Assembly (NCBI RefSeq): GCF_000218685.1
Contig: NW_006763292.1
Span: forward strand, 3,224,602 to 3,278,168
DNA length: 53,567 nucleotides
Direction: 5' to 3'
DNA from: Serpula lacrymans var. lacrymans S7.9
Lineage: Eukaryota; Basidiomycota; Agaricomycetes; Boletales; Serpulaceae
In this document: positions 33,931-46,348 of the stretch, piece by piece
Layout: each line of letters opens with the position of its first letter
How positions within the stretch are numbered: position 1 is the first letter of the stretch
Position numbers and translations under genes: made by a program
The notes under the pieces: generated by a model
Told to the model about the DNA's origin: nothing
Database searches by the model: none
What the model saw: only the letters and a program-made list of their open reading frames with translations

Positions 33931-35784
33931 TTAAGAAAGCGAGTCAACGACAAGATTCACAAACAAAACAAAACCAACAGCACATCCCGATGCCATGACT
34001 AGGCCACCTATCCATGCTTTCCTTGTTGAGTCTAAGGCGCCAATTGCAGGATACACGACCGAATACGCTGATTTTCCTCGGCCAAAGACACTTGCATTAC
34101 AGAAACAAGTGTCGAAGACGTTGCTGAACTGGAACACGCATACCGCAATTATTCCAATACCGTTAATCGTCGCCATGGCCTTTCCAAGCCAACATAAACT
34201 TTCAGAAAGGAAAAGTGCAACACGAGAGGAACCAGCTTTAGGTCGATGAGAAGCGTAATGAGCCAGGACACTAGAGGCGACCATTATCATCCATATGAGT
34301 GTTGAAATAATCCCATAAGTTAAATAAGCTAATGACCGACATCCTAAACCCTACACAACATGGAAAGAGGGGTCAGCTGCATATTCAAATGACTTGTAGT
34401 GAAAGTGAAGCGTACTGTAGTAGGTGTGTACAACACGCCAAGCAAAGCAGCGCCGGTGGTTCCCCATTGCAAAAGCAGTGCCATGAGAGACGCAACGCAC
34501 ATCCGCGCAAATATACCGGACCCCCACCTGCTCCGAACAGTATCTGTGGGCGCAAGACAGTATGAATCGACTGCATCAGGGGGGCCCATCCGGTTGGCTA
34601 GATGTATATCATCGCTTTTTCCATTGTCCTGCCACTCAGCGTTCGGATCAATAGGTCTGTGTGAACCTGCATTCCTCGAAGCCATGCAGAATGCATCACA
34701 AACCTCCTCCGCAGATTGCGACCACGAAATAGCTCGCGCATAATTGAAGATCGGTGGGCTGCGGTTTTCATCAGCGAAGAAAAGAGTGTTGTCATATACA
34801 GCGTCTATTGAGACGGCACGTCGTCGACTCCTCGAGGATGCTTTAACCGCGCCGTAACTACTTGCGACAAACGCCATTGCGTTTGCCCGGCCTAGGATCT
34901 TACTAATACGGCTGTAATCACATTTGGGCGAAAGCTGAAGCCATCCGATGACAATGGACAACAGCCATAGCCAGACAGAACCGACGGCTTGACCATTAGA
35001 GTTGATGTTAGCGTCGAGGTTTTCAAGAGAGTCGACGACGGTAAACAGATACGCGATGACAACCCAAATGATAGACGTTGCAGCCGAAAGTGACCATGTA
35101 TGGGTATAGTCAATGAGCTGGGCAAGCTCGCTCCACCACTCGTCATTCTCGGGAAGTACGACGAGGGAAGCTAGCAGTGAATCCTCTGACGTTACACGTA
35201 ATGGGGCTTGTTGGAGACTGATGAGTATGCGGACCGCAAAATCTGCGTTAGGATAATCGATAACCTCGAATCTGCGGATGATCCATCGTGAATTGAGGAC
35301 GGTTATAATGAGGGAGTAACCAGCCAACGTAGGGGAGCCTACAGTGAGAAACATGGATGTCAAATTATCTAGTCGGTGTTTTGCCCCAAAAGGCAACTGC
35401 GAGATGAGGGCCAGATACGGGAGCAGCCATCCACTAAACTGCTGCGAGAAGTTTGTCCAAGAAAATGGCTCTTGGGAAGTCCCACAGTAAGCCTTGCATA
35501 ATCCATATGACATAGCAATTGACTCGTTTGGTGAGGTGGGCTTTCCAGAGCCATCGAGAAGTCCAGATAGTATTGATGTATTGCATTCCTGTCCATCAAC
35601 TGTCGAGTTACACAGGGATTGTAAACCAGACAGACACTCCTGGTAGTTGACCGCAGAAACACGTTGTGAAAGAGTCGCAATGAAAAAAGCGATTACCAAG
35701 ACTGATAAAAGGATGTTTCTGAATTGTTTGTTTGAGAGAGAATGGGGAGGACATACTTGTGAACATAAATCTCACGAGCTGCAT
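33931..35784 (-). CDS. Multi-pass membrane protein, family copy A
   Basis: I do not recognise a named family. Three exons (35757-35784, 34416-35701, 33931-34350) join in phase to 577 residues. The first exon and the start of the second give a signal-peptide-like start (MQLVRFMFTILVIAFFIATL..SA). A Cys-containing luminal part follows (CKAYCGTSQEPFSWTNFSQQ), then several hydrophobic segments, a long soluble loop with conserved FFADENRSPPIFNYARA and SQSAEEV, then two or three more membrane spans and VFDTCFCNASV near the end. Paralogues B and C share all of this and both intron positions. All three lie on one strand, which points to local duplication. A role at a membrane, perhaps the cell surface, is the most that can be inferred. 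The reading frame is intact. Confidence 0.85.
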
Positions 35785-38137
35785 CTTGATGCTGTTAGAA
35801 TAGGAAATTGTGTGTCACATTCAATCGCAGAATTAAGAAAAACGCTGGAAAACTTGCACAAAGGTGCACTAGCGAGATGCTTGTTGGTACTAGATGGGCG
35901 ATGAGCATTAGCAATGGTCCACCTAGACGTTACACTCATTTAAGACCAATTGACAGGGGGCTATGCATGTACTGACGTTGCAGGGACTAAGAGATAAGAG
36001 ATAAATAAAAACACCACATACGATAACATGGATTCGTGGACCATATCAGAAGGCTGAGAAGAAACCAGTCCCAAGTTGGTTATTCAGGTAGCTCCCCAAT
36101 CAGCATCACGTTCCCTCTTTGGAAAACATTTGGAAATTGCGCAGAATGCCACAGGGCGCGGACGCTCAAATAAATGACATCTCTATAAGGGCTCATTTGT
36201 GGTCGGTCCCGATCAAAATTGTCGCGGTTCAAACCTGTAGGAGTAGCTGCACAGTCTAGGTGGGAATCTGCATCTACGATCCCGCAGTGACCATCGATTC
36301 GGCAGAGGGCATGGCGTGTACACCTAGTGTCGTAATGTAATCGACATTCTCGTTACTTGAAATATCAGTGAGGCTGTGAACAATCAAGCTCTTGGCTCTT
36401 TGCTTAATGTAGAATAAAAGGAGGCAAACCAGCTTTAGTTCGGAGCCCGTTCTAGATGGTTTGTGGGAGGATTACCGAGGAACCTATGCCACCATCGCCC
36501 AACGGATTGTTCGCATATAGCATGAATTGATCGGCATCAAAATCGAATGATATCGTTATTGCATTCTGATGTTACTGCGGTGAATAGGCATAATCGAAGA
36601 CTGGACTTCAAGGGTGAATGTTTGCATAGAAATCAGGGATGAGAGATACTACCCAAATAGTAAAGAAAGATAGGGATAGGGAGCTCACCCATTGAATTGC
36701 ATGGTGTCTACAGAGCCAAATCAACTTGGAATCGGGCCTGCAAACAGAAAGCTGAAAGAAATGTGCACACATCCATCAGACCTGTCAAATGCTGAACAAT
36801 CATGCCACAAGGACAACGTAGTGGCGCAAATTCTATTACTATCATCTGATCACTGCCGCCTTTGTCAAAGACGATACCCCGCTAGTACATCATGTTGATT
36901 CCCAGCCAGAACGAGCAGTGTATGAAGTAAAGTTATGGAGTGCCAAGAACATGGAGGGAAGTTTATAGAAAGTCATGCTCGCCTATATAAGGACGTTGGG
37001 CCATCAATTTTGTAAAATGCAAATTTGAGTCTTGGAAGATCAAGATCGCGGAAGTTTGATAGGTTCACAAAAATCGCCGCTTAAATTATGGCTTTACCTT
37101 TACTGTACTTTGTGAATGTGAAGATTATTCACGTCTTTTTTTTTCAGCCCTGTTCGCTCTCGAGTTGGCCATGCAATTCTAGCACCATAAGGTGAGGAGG
37201 AATGATATATTCAAAATCTAGATGCACGACCATAGGCCAGATATCATTCTTTAGATTGCTTCCAAGTTGTGGAACCGGACACCAGCTGATGAGTTGAACC
37301 AAATTTATTCAATAGCGGACGGTTCACTGCGCTATTTCAAGCACAAGGCAGGTATAGCATACAACACAATATTGCAATGCCATTGTACACTCCTTGATTA
37401 GGCTGAGATTCTGCTGGCATTCCACTGAGAACTCGCACCAAGGAATGTTACTACCACGAATACACAAACCCAACTATCTCATCGGTGCACTGTATCTTTA
37501 TCATATTTTGATGGAACAGAGCTGATGATTAAGGCGGGTCGTTCGAGAATCGAGATGGAGCCTATCGATCTTCAATGTTATCTCCGTGAGTGAAAGGTTG
37601 AATAACAAGATTTCCTACTGTGGGCTTTATAGTATGCTGAGTGCAAGCTGCTGTGCAATATTGACTAGTGTATCCATCTGGAAATCAGGCTGTGATGCTG
37701 AGTACTTTGTCCCAATAACTGGATGCGGTATTCTTTCCGCCATACAGTGTCTTCGGTGTCTTCGGCCATATAGCGTGGCTGTTGACAATTGCACTAGAAT
37801 CACAGCTCTAGATATACTTTGAGCTTGATGCGCACAATTCTCCTTCGCAATACCTCAGCAAATTGAAAACTGCACACTTCGGAAAATTGCAATATGTAAA
37901 GTTTTGTTGGTATGAGTATATATATATATATGTTAGTCTCCCTTGCTGACCTAATTCAATATATTGATGATAGTCGATCGATATCTTGTAAATAAGGTCT
38001 GCTTCAAAATAATGGTGGCGTGCAGAGTGCGCCCCTTCAGTGTCAATACAGCAAAAACACGAACACTATTCAAGCTCCGTTGATTGTCAGCAAACTCAGC
38101 ACTCAGCGAAAACTCTATGCTAATCACTATGCCTGCC
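35785..38137. other. Intergenic region upstream of copy A
   Basis: A 2.35-kb stretch with only short open frames. It includes the presumed promoter of copy A and an AT dinucleotide run near 37916-37931. I see no gene, RNA or recognisable transposon in it. Confidence 0.45.
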
Positions 38138-38494
38138 TCATGTTGGGTCAGATGAAACTGACCATTCACACCGGCGTACCTCATCCAGGAGGTCACGTCC
38201 GTCTGCCTGGGCAGCCTGCACACTGTCCGAGTGTACAGCTATGGCCTTGATGTTCAAGTTGACCATCTCAGCCGCCTGTTCTGTTTGGTAAGCCCAATTA
38301 TTTGTCGTGGTTAAGCTACTCACCTGAGTATTTCCCAAGGCAATGAGAGGGGTTACAATTAGTATAACTGGTGTTGTCGGTAAGTCCTCAACTCCATGTA
38401 CTGGATTTGTGATTAATTCTTGAATTATCAGTAGCAGGCCATAGAAGACAGCCGTTTTGCCACCTCCTGAGCTGGTCGTTCTTGTGAAAGCCAT
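38138..38494 (-). pseudogene. RecQ-like helicase fragment
   Basis: The frame reads RTTSSGGGKTAVFYGLLL, a Walker A loop, then PVILIVTPLIALGNTQ (motif Ia-like). An intron (GTGAGT..CCAAACAG) joins to EQAAEMVNLNIKAIAVHSDS, then GRDLLDEVRR. This order matches the start of the helicase core of RecQ-like genes repeated in Agaricomycete genomes. An in-frame TGA lies just upstream and all later motifs (DEAH, III-VI) are absent, so it is a remnant. It could be a relic of the same family as the fragment at 11630-12279. Confidence 0.6.
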
Positions 38495-38740
38495 TGGCTT
38501 TGTTCAGGTTGTATAGCTGCTATGCCAGCATTAGAATACATGTATCAATGTATCACCAGTATATATTTTTTCGTCTGATTTCACTAAGTCCTTGCTCTAT
38601 CTACGCAATGCCGAATAGGCCGTTAAGCCGATGTGTGCCGTGCAGTTTTCTCTCTACTTAAAACCACCGAACGGGGGCACCCACCAAATCAGTGTTATAT
38701 TGGACTAGACTATATATATGTTAGGCCGATCATACTGATA

Positions 38741-40567
38741 TCAAGAAAGGGAGTCGATGATGAGGTTCACAAAGGCAATGAAACCAACGGTGCATCCCAG
38801 ACCCACGACTAAACCTCCTATCAGTGCCCTCCTCATCATGTCCAGTTGATTTTTCGAAAAAAGAATTACCGTGTAAGCTGACATTCCCCTGGTAAGGATG
38901 TTCGAGTTACAAAAACAAGTGTCAAAGGCGTTACTGAGCTGCATTATACACATTGTAATTACCCAGATGCCGTTCAGAATAGCCGTCACTTTCCCAATCC
39001 AGCACAGTCCTTCAGAAATGTGGATAGTAATACGGGACGAAGTAGTTTTGGGTCGGTGGGAAGCATAATGAGCAAAAACACCGGAGACGACCAACAGCAG
39101 CCATACAAGCGTTGAAACAACTCCGTAAAGGAGGTAACCAAGAGACCGACATCCTAAACCCTATGAACGTGGAGAAGTTAGGATGATGTTCAAGCTAATG
39201 ATGATAATGAGTGGAGACTTACTGTGGGAGGAGTGTAAATTATACCTGCTAATGCGGCGGCAATAGTTCCCCATTGCAGTAAAAGTGGCATTAGAGAAGA
39301 AATACACATCCGAGTAAATATTCCCGGTGCCCATCTGCTTCGAGTCATGTCTATAGGCGCAAGACAGTACGCGCGAACAGCCCTAGGAGAGCCCATGCGA
39401 TTGGCAGGATCTATCTCGCTTCCATTTTCCGCAACCTGCCACTTACTGTTCGAGTTGACAGGCCTATGTAAACGCGCATTATCTGAAGCCGTGCGGAAAA
39501 CTTCGAAAACCTCCTCTGCGGACTGTGACCACGAGATGGCTCACGCATAATTGAATACTGGTGGACTGCGGTTTTCATCAGCAAAGAAGAGTGACCCTTG
39601 ATACAAAACGTCTACGGAAATGGCACGTTGTCGACTTCGTGAGGATGCTTTAACCGCCCCATTGGTGCTTGCGACAAAGGCAATCAAATTTGCACAGCTG
39701 AGTGCTTTAGTGACACGAATATGATCGCTTTTTGGAGAGAACAAGCGCCAACCAACAACTACGGACAACAACCATAACCAGACGGAGCTGACTGACTGAC
39801 CAGCGGTATCGGCTCGTAGATCACTTGCAAAGTATCCTATAGAGTCAATTATGGTGAAGACATAAGCGACGGCAACTCAGATGACAGACATCACAGACGA
39901 GATCGACCATGTAGGACGGAAGTCAAGGAGTTGGGTAAGCTCGCTCCACCATTCGTTATTCTCTGGAAGTACGATGAGAGAAGCCAGCAATGAATCCTCG
40001 GACGTCACACGTAGAGGGACTTGTTGGAGGTTAATAAGTACGCGGACAGCCAAGTCTTTATTAGGGTAACTGATGGTCTCGAATTTACGGTGGATCCATC
40101 GTGAAATGAGGAGTGTCAGAATGAGAGAGTAGATGGCCAGCATAGGCGAACCTATGGTGAGAAGTATGGATGTCAGATTATCTTGTCGGTACCTTGCCCC
40201 GAAAGGCAGTTGCGAGGCCAGGGCAAGATATGGGAGGAGCCAGGCACTGAACTCCTGTAAGAAAACTGGCGGAGAAAATGTCTCTCGAAAGGTCCCACAA
40301 GATGATTTGCATAATGTATAAGTCATAGAGGACGCCTCGCTGATCGGGACCGGCTGGCCATTGCTATCAAGCCCACCAACGAATTGCGTTGAGTTATACT
40401 CGGCCTTCAACTGAGAAAGGCGATCTACGTAGCTGGCTGTGGCAGAAACACGGTGGGATAGAACTGCGACGGACAGAGCACTGATCATTACTGAAAGAGG
40501 GTAGGCGTCATCCCTGGCCTGAGAGTGACTGGTGAACAAACTCACTTGTAAGCTTGAAAGACCGCAT
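38741..40567 (-). pseudogene. Multi-pass membrane protein, family copy B, disabled
   Basis: This has the same three-exon plan as copy A: a small first exon from the ATG at 40567 (MRSFKLT, then IMISALSVAVLSHRVSA), a long second exon, and a last exon starting GLGCRSLGYLLYG and ending DSLS at 38741. Two in-frame TGA codons interrupt exon 2. One lies near 39875, where copy A has Trp (SIIWVVIAY). The other lies at about 39543, where copy A has Arg (FNYARAISW). Each is explained by one C-to-T type transition. The rest of the frame and the splice sites are preserved, so the loss looks recent. Stop-codon readthrough or a sequencing error cannot be excluded. Confidence 0.85.
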
Positions 40568-42105
40568 ACTATAACAGTGGAAATGTTTATTTTTTTTCAC
40601 TTTGAACTTGAATTATTAAAGCTGACTGTTGCTATCTAACTTGCAGAGGCGTACTCCGGAGGAAGTGTCGTGACTGTGATTGGTGAGGGAAAAGGAATAC
40701 TGCTGACTTATCAATTTTGGGTATTGAAATAAGTAACCGCGAGCTTTACAGCCAGTACTGACTTCGGGCATTTGCTGTAAGTCAAGCAACGCGGTCCTAG
40801 ACAGCTTTGGACAGGAGGTTCTGACAAGAATCTCCGTAGGATTCCGGGAATGTCTAAGTTTGCCTAGATTGCACAGCACGGAAGGTACGACACTCACTTG
40901 GCTCATATGAAACAGGATGGACAGCTTGTGATAAGGAGCTTTCAAGTCAGACTCGCAATATCCAGCATTACGGGTCATTTATAGGAATGGCTGCGCAGAT
41001 CTTGATGGAACTGTCCAACAGTGGAAAAGACACCCGGACTGGATATCTTGTTATCTCTGGAAACTCATCTCCAAGCCTGAGGCCTGAGGTACGGTGCGGA
41101 GGACTCCCGAATAGATTTACTGTCCTCTGCATTAGATCCGACTCACGCTGAGCTAGATGGTTTTCTGATATATGCCACCAGAAAATAGCCTTTGATTCCA
41201 GGTAGATAAAGCTGGCGAGAGCATTTGAAGGTTTGCAACCGATGCTGATATGCTGTAACTTTATGCATAGACGTACCACCTTTATGCCAAATGAAGCATG
41301 TTAGAGTAAGGTTCACAGGAGCGGCGAGAGTTTTTACAGTACGGTGCCACATTCTCCGACTGAAATCGTCCTTAAATACTATAGTCATCAGTTGTAGTGA
41401 ACTTGAAATCAAGTTCTCATCTGGTGCCTTTGCCAGTGGATGCTAGTTATCTATTATCATCAGCAAAAGACGTATTTCCCCCAAACCGATTGACTGGCAG
41501 CCATTCTTAACGCGACGTTCGTGTGTCTTAATATTTTGAGCTGTCTGTCCTGGCTAGTCTGACTCGTGGATCATTAGATGACACGAGATCATTGACAAGC
41601 AGGTTATCTTGAAATCTCACTAGTATTTGATACATCACCGTCCATAAAGGCACAGCATAGCCCTCCAAGTCAGGATAATGTCCAAGGTTAAGTCAGTGCC
41701 TCTTTAAGTTCACGTTAATTTCCAGAAGGGCGGTTTCTTCTTGGATGCTTGAACACAGCGCTTTGAGGTTCTGATGGTGATTTTTGAAGTTCTTGGTCGG
41801 CTTTGGTTATCACTGGCATCGTGCGCGTATGATCTGTGAGTACAACCTAGTACGGCTCGCATCCTGATCATCAAGACGCAAAAGAAATGCACTAATTGGG
41901 TACATAATTGCGTTGGTACAGTGAGGAATTATATGAGAATGATAAGTGTAAGTGAGGTATGTCTGTCTTCAAGATATAGCAGTAATGTGGTATAAGTGTC
42001 ACAATAGCACGATTATGTGCTGATAAAGATAAATGTAAGTCGTTAATAATTTGAATAAATACGCAGAGGGGTATATGATGATAATGCATCATGTCGAACA
42101 TTCGT
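40568..42105. other. Intergenic region upstream of copy B
   Basis: 1.5 kb with short overlapping frames and no recognised domain. It should hold the former promoter of copy B and the 3' UTR of copy C. Nothing else is seen. Confidence 0.45.
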
Positions 42106-43910
42106 TTAGTTTGAAGGGTCGACTAGCAAGTTCATCAGGCTTATGAATCCAATAGAACATACTGACGCCATGACCAAACCGCCAATCCAGGATCCTCGTA
42201 TGATACCGAGCTCTTGGGCGGATAAAGTGATGACATCAAACGCGTTCTTTCCGAGTCCGAGGACACTGGAGTTACAATAACAAGTGTCGAAGACATTGCT
42301 GAACTGGAACACGCATATGGCGACGATCCATACCGAATTAAAGATGGCGACGAATTTCCCCATCCAGTTCAGCTGCTTGGCACCTAGAGCGGCAAGACGA
42401 GCTGAGAGAGACTGTTGGCTGTATGACGAATAATGGACGAGAATACTGGAGGTAACGAGCATTATCCACACGAGTGTCGATAACACCCCGTAAAGGACAA
42501 ATGACCCAGACCGGCATCCCAAGCCCTGAAAGATAAGTTATTAGAATAACCAGCCTATACAACAATGATGACGAACGCACAATAGTAGGAGTAAACCACA
42601 CCACTATTATCGCTGCGCCTGTAGTGCCCCATTGCATCACGAGTGAAATTAAAGACGCGATGGCCATCCTAGAGAAAACTCCAGCTGCCCACCTACTTCG
42701 AATTGTGTACTGGGGAAGTTGGCAGTATGCGTCCACTGCCTCTGGGGAGCCCACCCGATTATCAGGGTGAATATCATTACCTTTGTCGCCCTCCTGCCAC
42801 AGCACTCCTGGATCTACTGGCCTGTGGGCACTCGCATTCTTCGATGCCATGTGAAAAGCTGTCAACACCTCCTCTGCTGAGTGGGACCAATGCAGCGACC
42901 GAGCGTAATTATAAATAGGTGGGCTTCGGTCTTCATCAGCAGAAGAGAGCGATCCCTCGCTCAAAGCGTCGATCGACACAGCACGCCTGTTAGATATAGC
43001 AGACGCTTTCACTACACCATGATCACTGGCTACGAATGCGATCGCATTGGCGCGGGTGATAGCGATGCGCAGGCGTGCCGAATCGCATTTGGGAGAAAGC
43101 TGCAACCATCCAATAACGATTGGCAAAAGCCACAACCAGATTGATCCTACTGCTTGGCCATTTGAGTTTATATTATCTGAGACGTTTCCGAGGGAGTCTA
43201 CAACGGTGAAGATGAAAGCGACGATGACCCAAACGATGGACGTCGCTGCTGAAATAGACCAAGTATGCGTGTAGTCGAGGTAGTCAGCAAGTTCGCACCA
43301 CCAGTCGTCGTTATGTGGTAAGAGTACGAGAGATGAGAGCAGTGAATCCTCGGAGGCTATACGCAATGGTGCATGCTGAAGACCATTGAGTATACGAACT
43401 GCATAGCCCTTATTTGGATAAGAAACGGCCTCAAAGCGACGAGTGACCCATCGTGCATTAAGGACTGTCAGTACGAGGGAGTAGCCAGCAAGGGCGGGTG
43501 AGCCAACGGTTAGGAACACAGACATAAGATTGTCAAGTCTGTGCTTCGCACCGAATGGCAGCTGGGATATCAGTGCGAGGTATGGAAGCAGCCATGCACT
43601 GAACTGCTGCGAGAAATTGGTCCATGTAAATGGCTCCTGCGCAGTCCCACAAGCGACCCTGCACAATTCGTATGTGATTGCTGTCGCATTTGCCATCGGA
43701 ACACTCTGCCTATTGTTATCGAGACCTCCATATGTGCTTTGATTGTTCAGTTTCAATTCAGAGATGCAGGTGTTGAAGTTTGTCGCAGCAACTTGTTGTA
43801 TCAAGGTGTCACAGAACACAACACTGATGAGCACTAATGATCATCAGTGAGCATGATTATCATCAAGATAGGTAACGAAAGCACGAACCGAGAGGCTTCA
43901 AACGTAGCAT
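42106..43910 (-). CDS. Multi-pass membrane protein, family copy C
   Basis: Three exons (about 43889-43910, 42581-43833, 42106-42525) join in phase to about 564 residues. The start is MLRLKPLVLISVVFCDTL, a signal-peptide-like hydrophobic stretch. Shared family blocks follow: CRVACGTAQEPFTWTNFSQQ, LPFGAKHRLDNLMSVFLTVG, SADEDRSPPIYNYARSL, WGTTGAA, then GLGCRSGSFVLYGVLSTLVW and VFDTCYCNSSV, ending VDPSN. The frame is intact. Its sequence differs clearly from copies A and B, so the duplication is not recent even though the gene layout is conserved. Function is unknown. The pairs of Cys in the first luminal part and near the last loop are conserved in copies A and C and could form disulfides. Confidence 0.85.
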
Positions 43911-44797
43911 GTTCATCGGCAATGGGTAACAGTGGACGTATAAGGTGAGTGCGCCAGGCTTGTCCTTTCTAGATCGTGATTGAGGGAGAAATGCGAGGGA
44001 GACGCTGAATCGTGATCATATTAATCCTATACGTACATCGGGGCACCGCAATCGCCACCCATGGCAGATACACGTTTTTCTGACTGTCTCGACTGCGGAA
44101 TTCGGGAACGTCTGTAGAACGTTCAATGGAAATAGCGTCTCGTGAGGAGAAGACGACACGGATGGAAAGATACACAAGGCTGGCTATGTCAATATTTACC
44201 AGGTTGCACAACGCATAGCCATATCTCCTTCCGATAATGACACGGTTGACACCCCCTCGATGCACTGGGGAGATAGCGACAAGTCCAGACTTTCTCCGCC
44301 TTGCAACTGAACCTGACAACCTTGGCAGGGCAAAAAGAGTCCGCGTGCGCAACATGATATATCGCAGGAAGAGCCATACGCGTTCTTGGATGGTTTACTG
44401 TCAACCGAGGCCCTCGTTCTCAAGCATAACATGGAGGTTAACCAACATATCGTGATGAGAAATATAATGCTCGTTATCTGGTCTCAGACCAAATTACTAA
44501 GATAACCGGTATTGACTTATCGATGAGTTGTCAGTAAACACCGGTTGCAATAAATACCGAAAATGTGTCAAACCGTAGTATATCGCAACGGCCATGGGGT
44601 GGGCAGGATCGCAACTGTTCCCTGTATCGCTGAATTTCAGGATCTCCAGTCCTTCTAGTCTTCTACGTATCTAGATATGAAGGCTACTAAGTACATTAGC
44701 GACAATGATTATGATAAAAGAGCATTCGCGTCAAACGAGGCCATTGCTCGGATATGGTATGCTGTAAAATAAGCACCCGAAGCAGACGGACCAGATC
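43911..44797. other. Intergenic region upstream of copy C
   Basis: About 890 bp holding the presumed copy C promoter and the 3' flank of the thioesterase gene. Several minus-strand short frames overlap near 44000-44430, but none carries a recognisable motif. Confidence 0.45.
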
Positions 44798-46348
44798 TTA
44801 TCTCAATTCTCTGGTTTCTTCCAAACCCTTCCTTGCAAGCCCAAGGACTTCAACAGCCGCCTTCCTCCTCTCCTCGATTTCACCTCCAAGTGCATCTTCC
44901 CACCAACGCTGGCCCTCGGGAACATTACGCCAGCCACCCTTCAAGAATTCACGGAATGTGCGCATGCTTCCGGTCGGAGCAAGTCGCAAAGACTGAGAAA
45001 GAGCCCAGGTAGGAGGAGGATTCGCGCGAGAGTACGAATTGACAGGCGAGCTCGCAGTTGGAGACGAAGTGGAGGGCGATGGATCAGAAGATCCAGCTGA
45101 TGGAGGGCGGGAGAAACCTTCAGCCGCGATGATAACACCAGGAGGAACGGTGATGCGGCCTTGCTTGAAACACATTGTTGAGATAGACACGCAGTGCAAA
45201 GTTGCGCCGTCGGGTTCTTCCGTACGCTGGAGGACGTTCATGACAGCTACGTTATCCGCCGACGGAACAGAAGCTAGCCCAGCTGGTGTATTGGGAAGTG
45301 GCGTACCAAGCTCGTCTGCGTTGACAGGAGTATGCAGTGAAGCTTGAAGGGTACTGCTCATGCTACCTGGGGGCGGAGATGGAGTTGGTGACTCTTGCCT
45401 GTCAGATGAACGACCTTTCTTTTGAGACTTTGAGACAAATCGGCAAATGACATAGATCTGTAGACTCTATTCAGCACCTTTCCACGAATAGGCACGAAAT
45501 TTAAAGAATAAACCAACCCATTTATTATCCCATCCTCCTATGGTGACTCTGACTTCATATCTCGCAAACATGGGGATCTCACGAATGAAATGGTAATGTG
45601 TGGCTAATAACGAAAAATATGTGCATATGCCGGGAGGATACAGATGTTTTAGAATGCTTACCACCTAAAGCCATCCATCCCCCACTTCGAAAGAATGCTG
45701 GGAAACTGGCAAGGGCTGTTTTGAAACGAGCGGCATCTAGAGTCTGGATTTAAAAGGACGTAAATAAATATCATAATTTTGCAATCCAAAGTGTATTGGC
45801 GTACTTTTGCATAGCTAGAGTTGCTGAGATGTCCATTGAAGTCAGACTCGTCCAAACCTGTTCGGAGGGCATTTAGCACGTGCTATACGAAAGAGGCTAC
45901 AATATTAACGAAGTACTTACTTGCCCACGTCTTATACACAGTCGTCATTTCAAATGGGTGTGCGCCCACTGGGGACAGCGACTCTGCCCAGTCATTGGAT
46001 GCCTTTACTTTGACTTCCTTTGAGCTGAACAACAGGTGTAGGCGAAGAAGATAGTATTGCAGTCGCAGATACACGACAGGGCGGAAGATGCGAACTAAGG
46101 AGATATTGCGATTATGTAGGGATATTGTAGTAGACAGCGTTTAATGGAAGAACTAAACAACATAGTCAACACGTACCGTGCCAGGCGAGCGGTAACGAAC
46201 GAGCGTTTACGAGAAGCAGAAGGAAGAAAACGTATTTGAGACCACGACGCAAAGACTTGAGAATAGAGGGTGCTACAGCTTTGGCGTAAGCAAGTTGGAC
46301 CTGTACTGGGATGGGAGGGATTTTCCAAGCTGAGAGGTTAGCTGGCAT
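44798..46348 (-). CDS. THEM6-like hot-dog thioesterase-superfamily protein
   Basis: Likely an acyl thioesterase-like enzyme held at a membrane. The start MPANLSAWKIPPIPVQVQ leads into one hydrophobic segment (YVFFLLLLVNARSLPLAWH). After an intron the frame continues VRIFRPVVYLRLQYY, then VGAHPFEMTTVYKTWA/SLDESDFNGHLSNSSYAK/TLDAARFKTALASFPAFF. The DFNGHLSNSSY block matches the hot-dog helix motif (D.NGHL.N..Y) of this family. ATHYHFIREIPMFARYEVR follows, then IGGWDNKWV. A Ser/Pro-rich linker precedes the C-terminal block TLHCVSISTMCFKQGRITVP. About six exons with short introns join in phase. Fungal relatives of this kind are usually about 400 residues, which fits. The stop is at 44798-44800. 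Confidence 0.85.

Noticed and set aside
36190..36260. GGTTCAAACC motif resembling a tRNA T-loop
   Set aside because: No pairing acceptor, D-arm or anticodon arm at the right spacing. I found no convincing tRNA or rRNA gene in the window.
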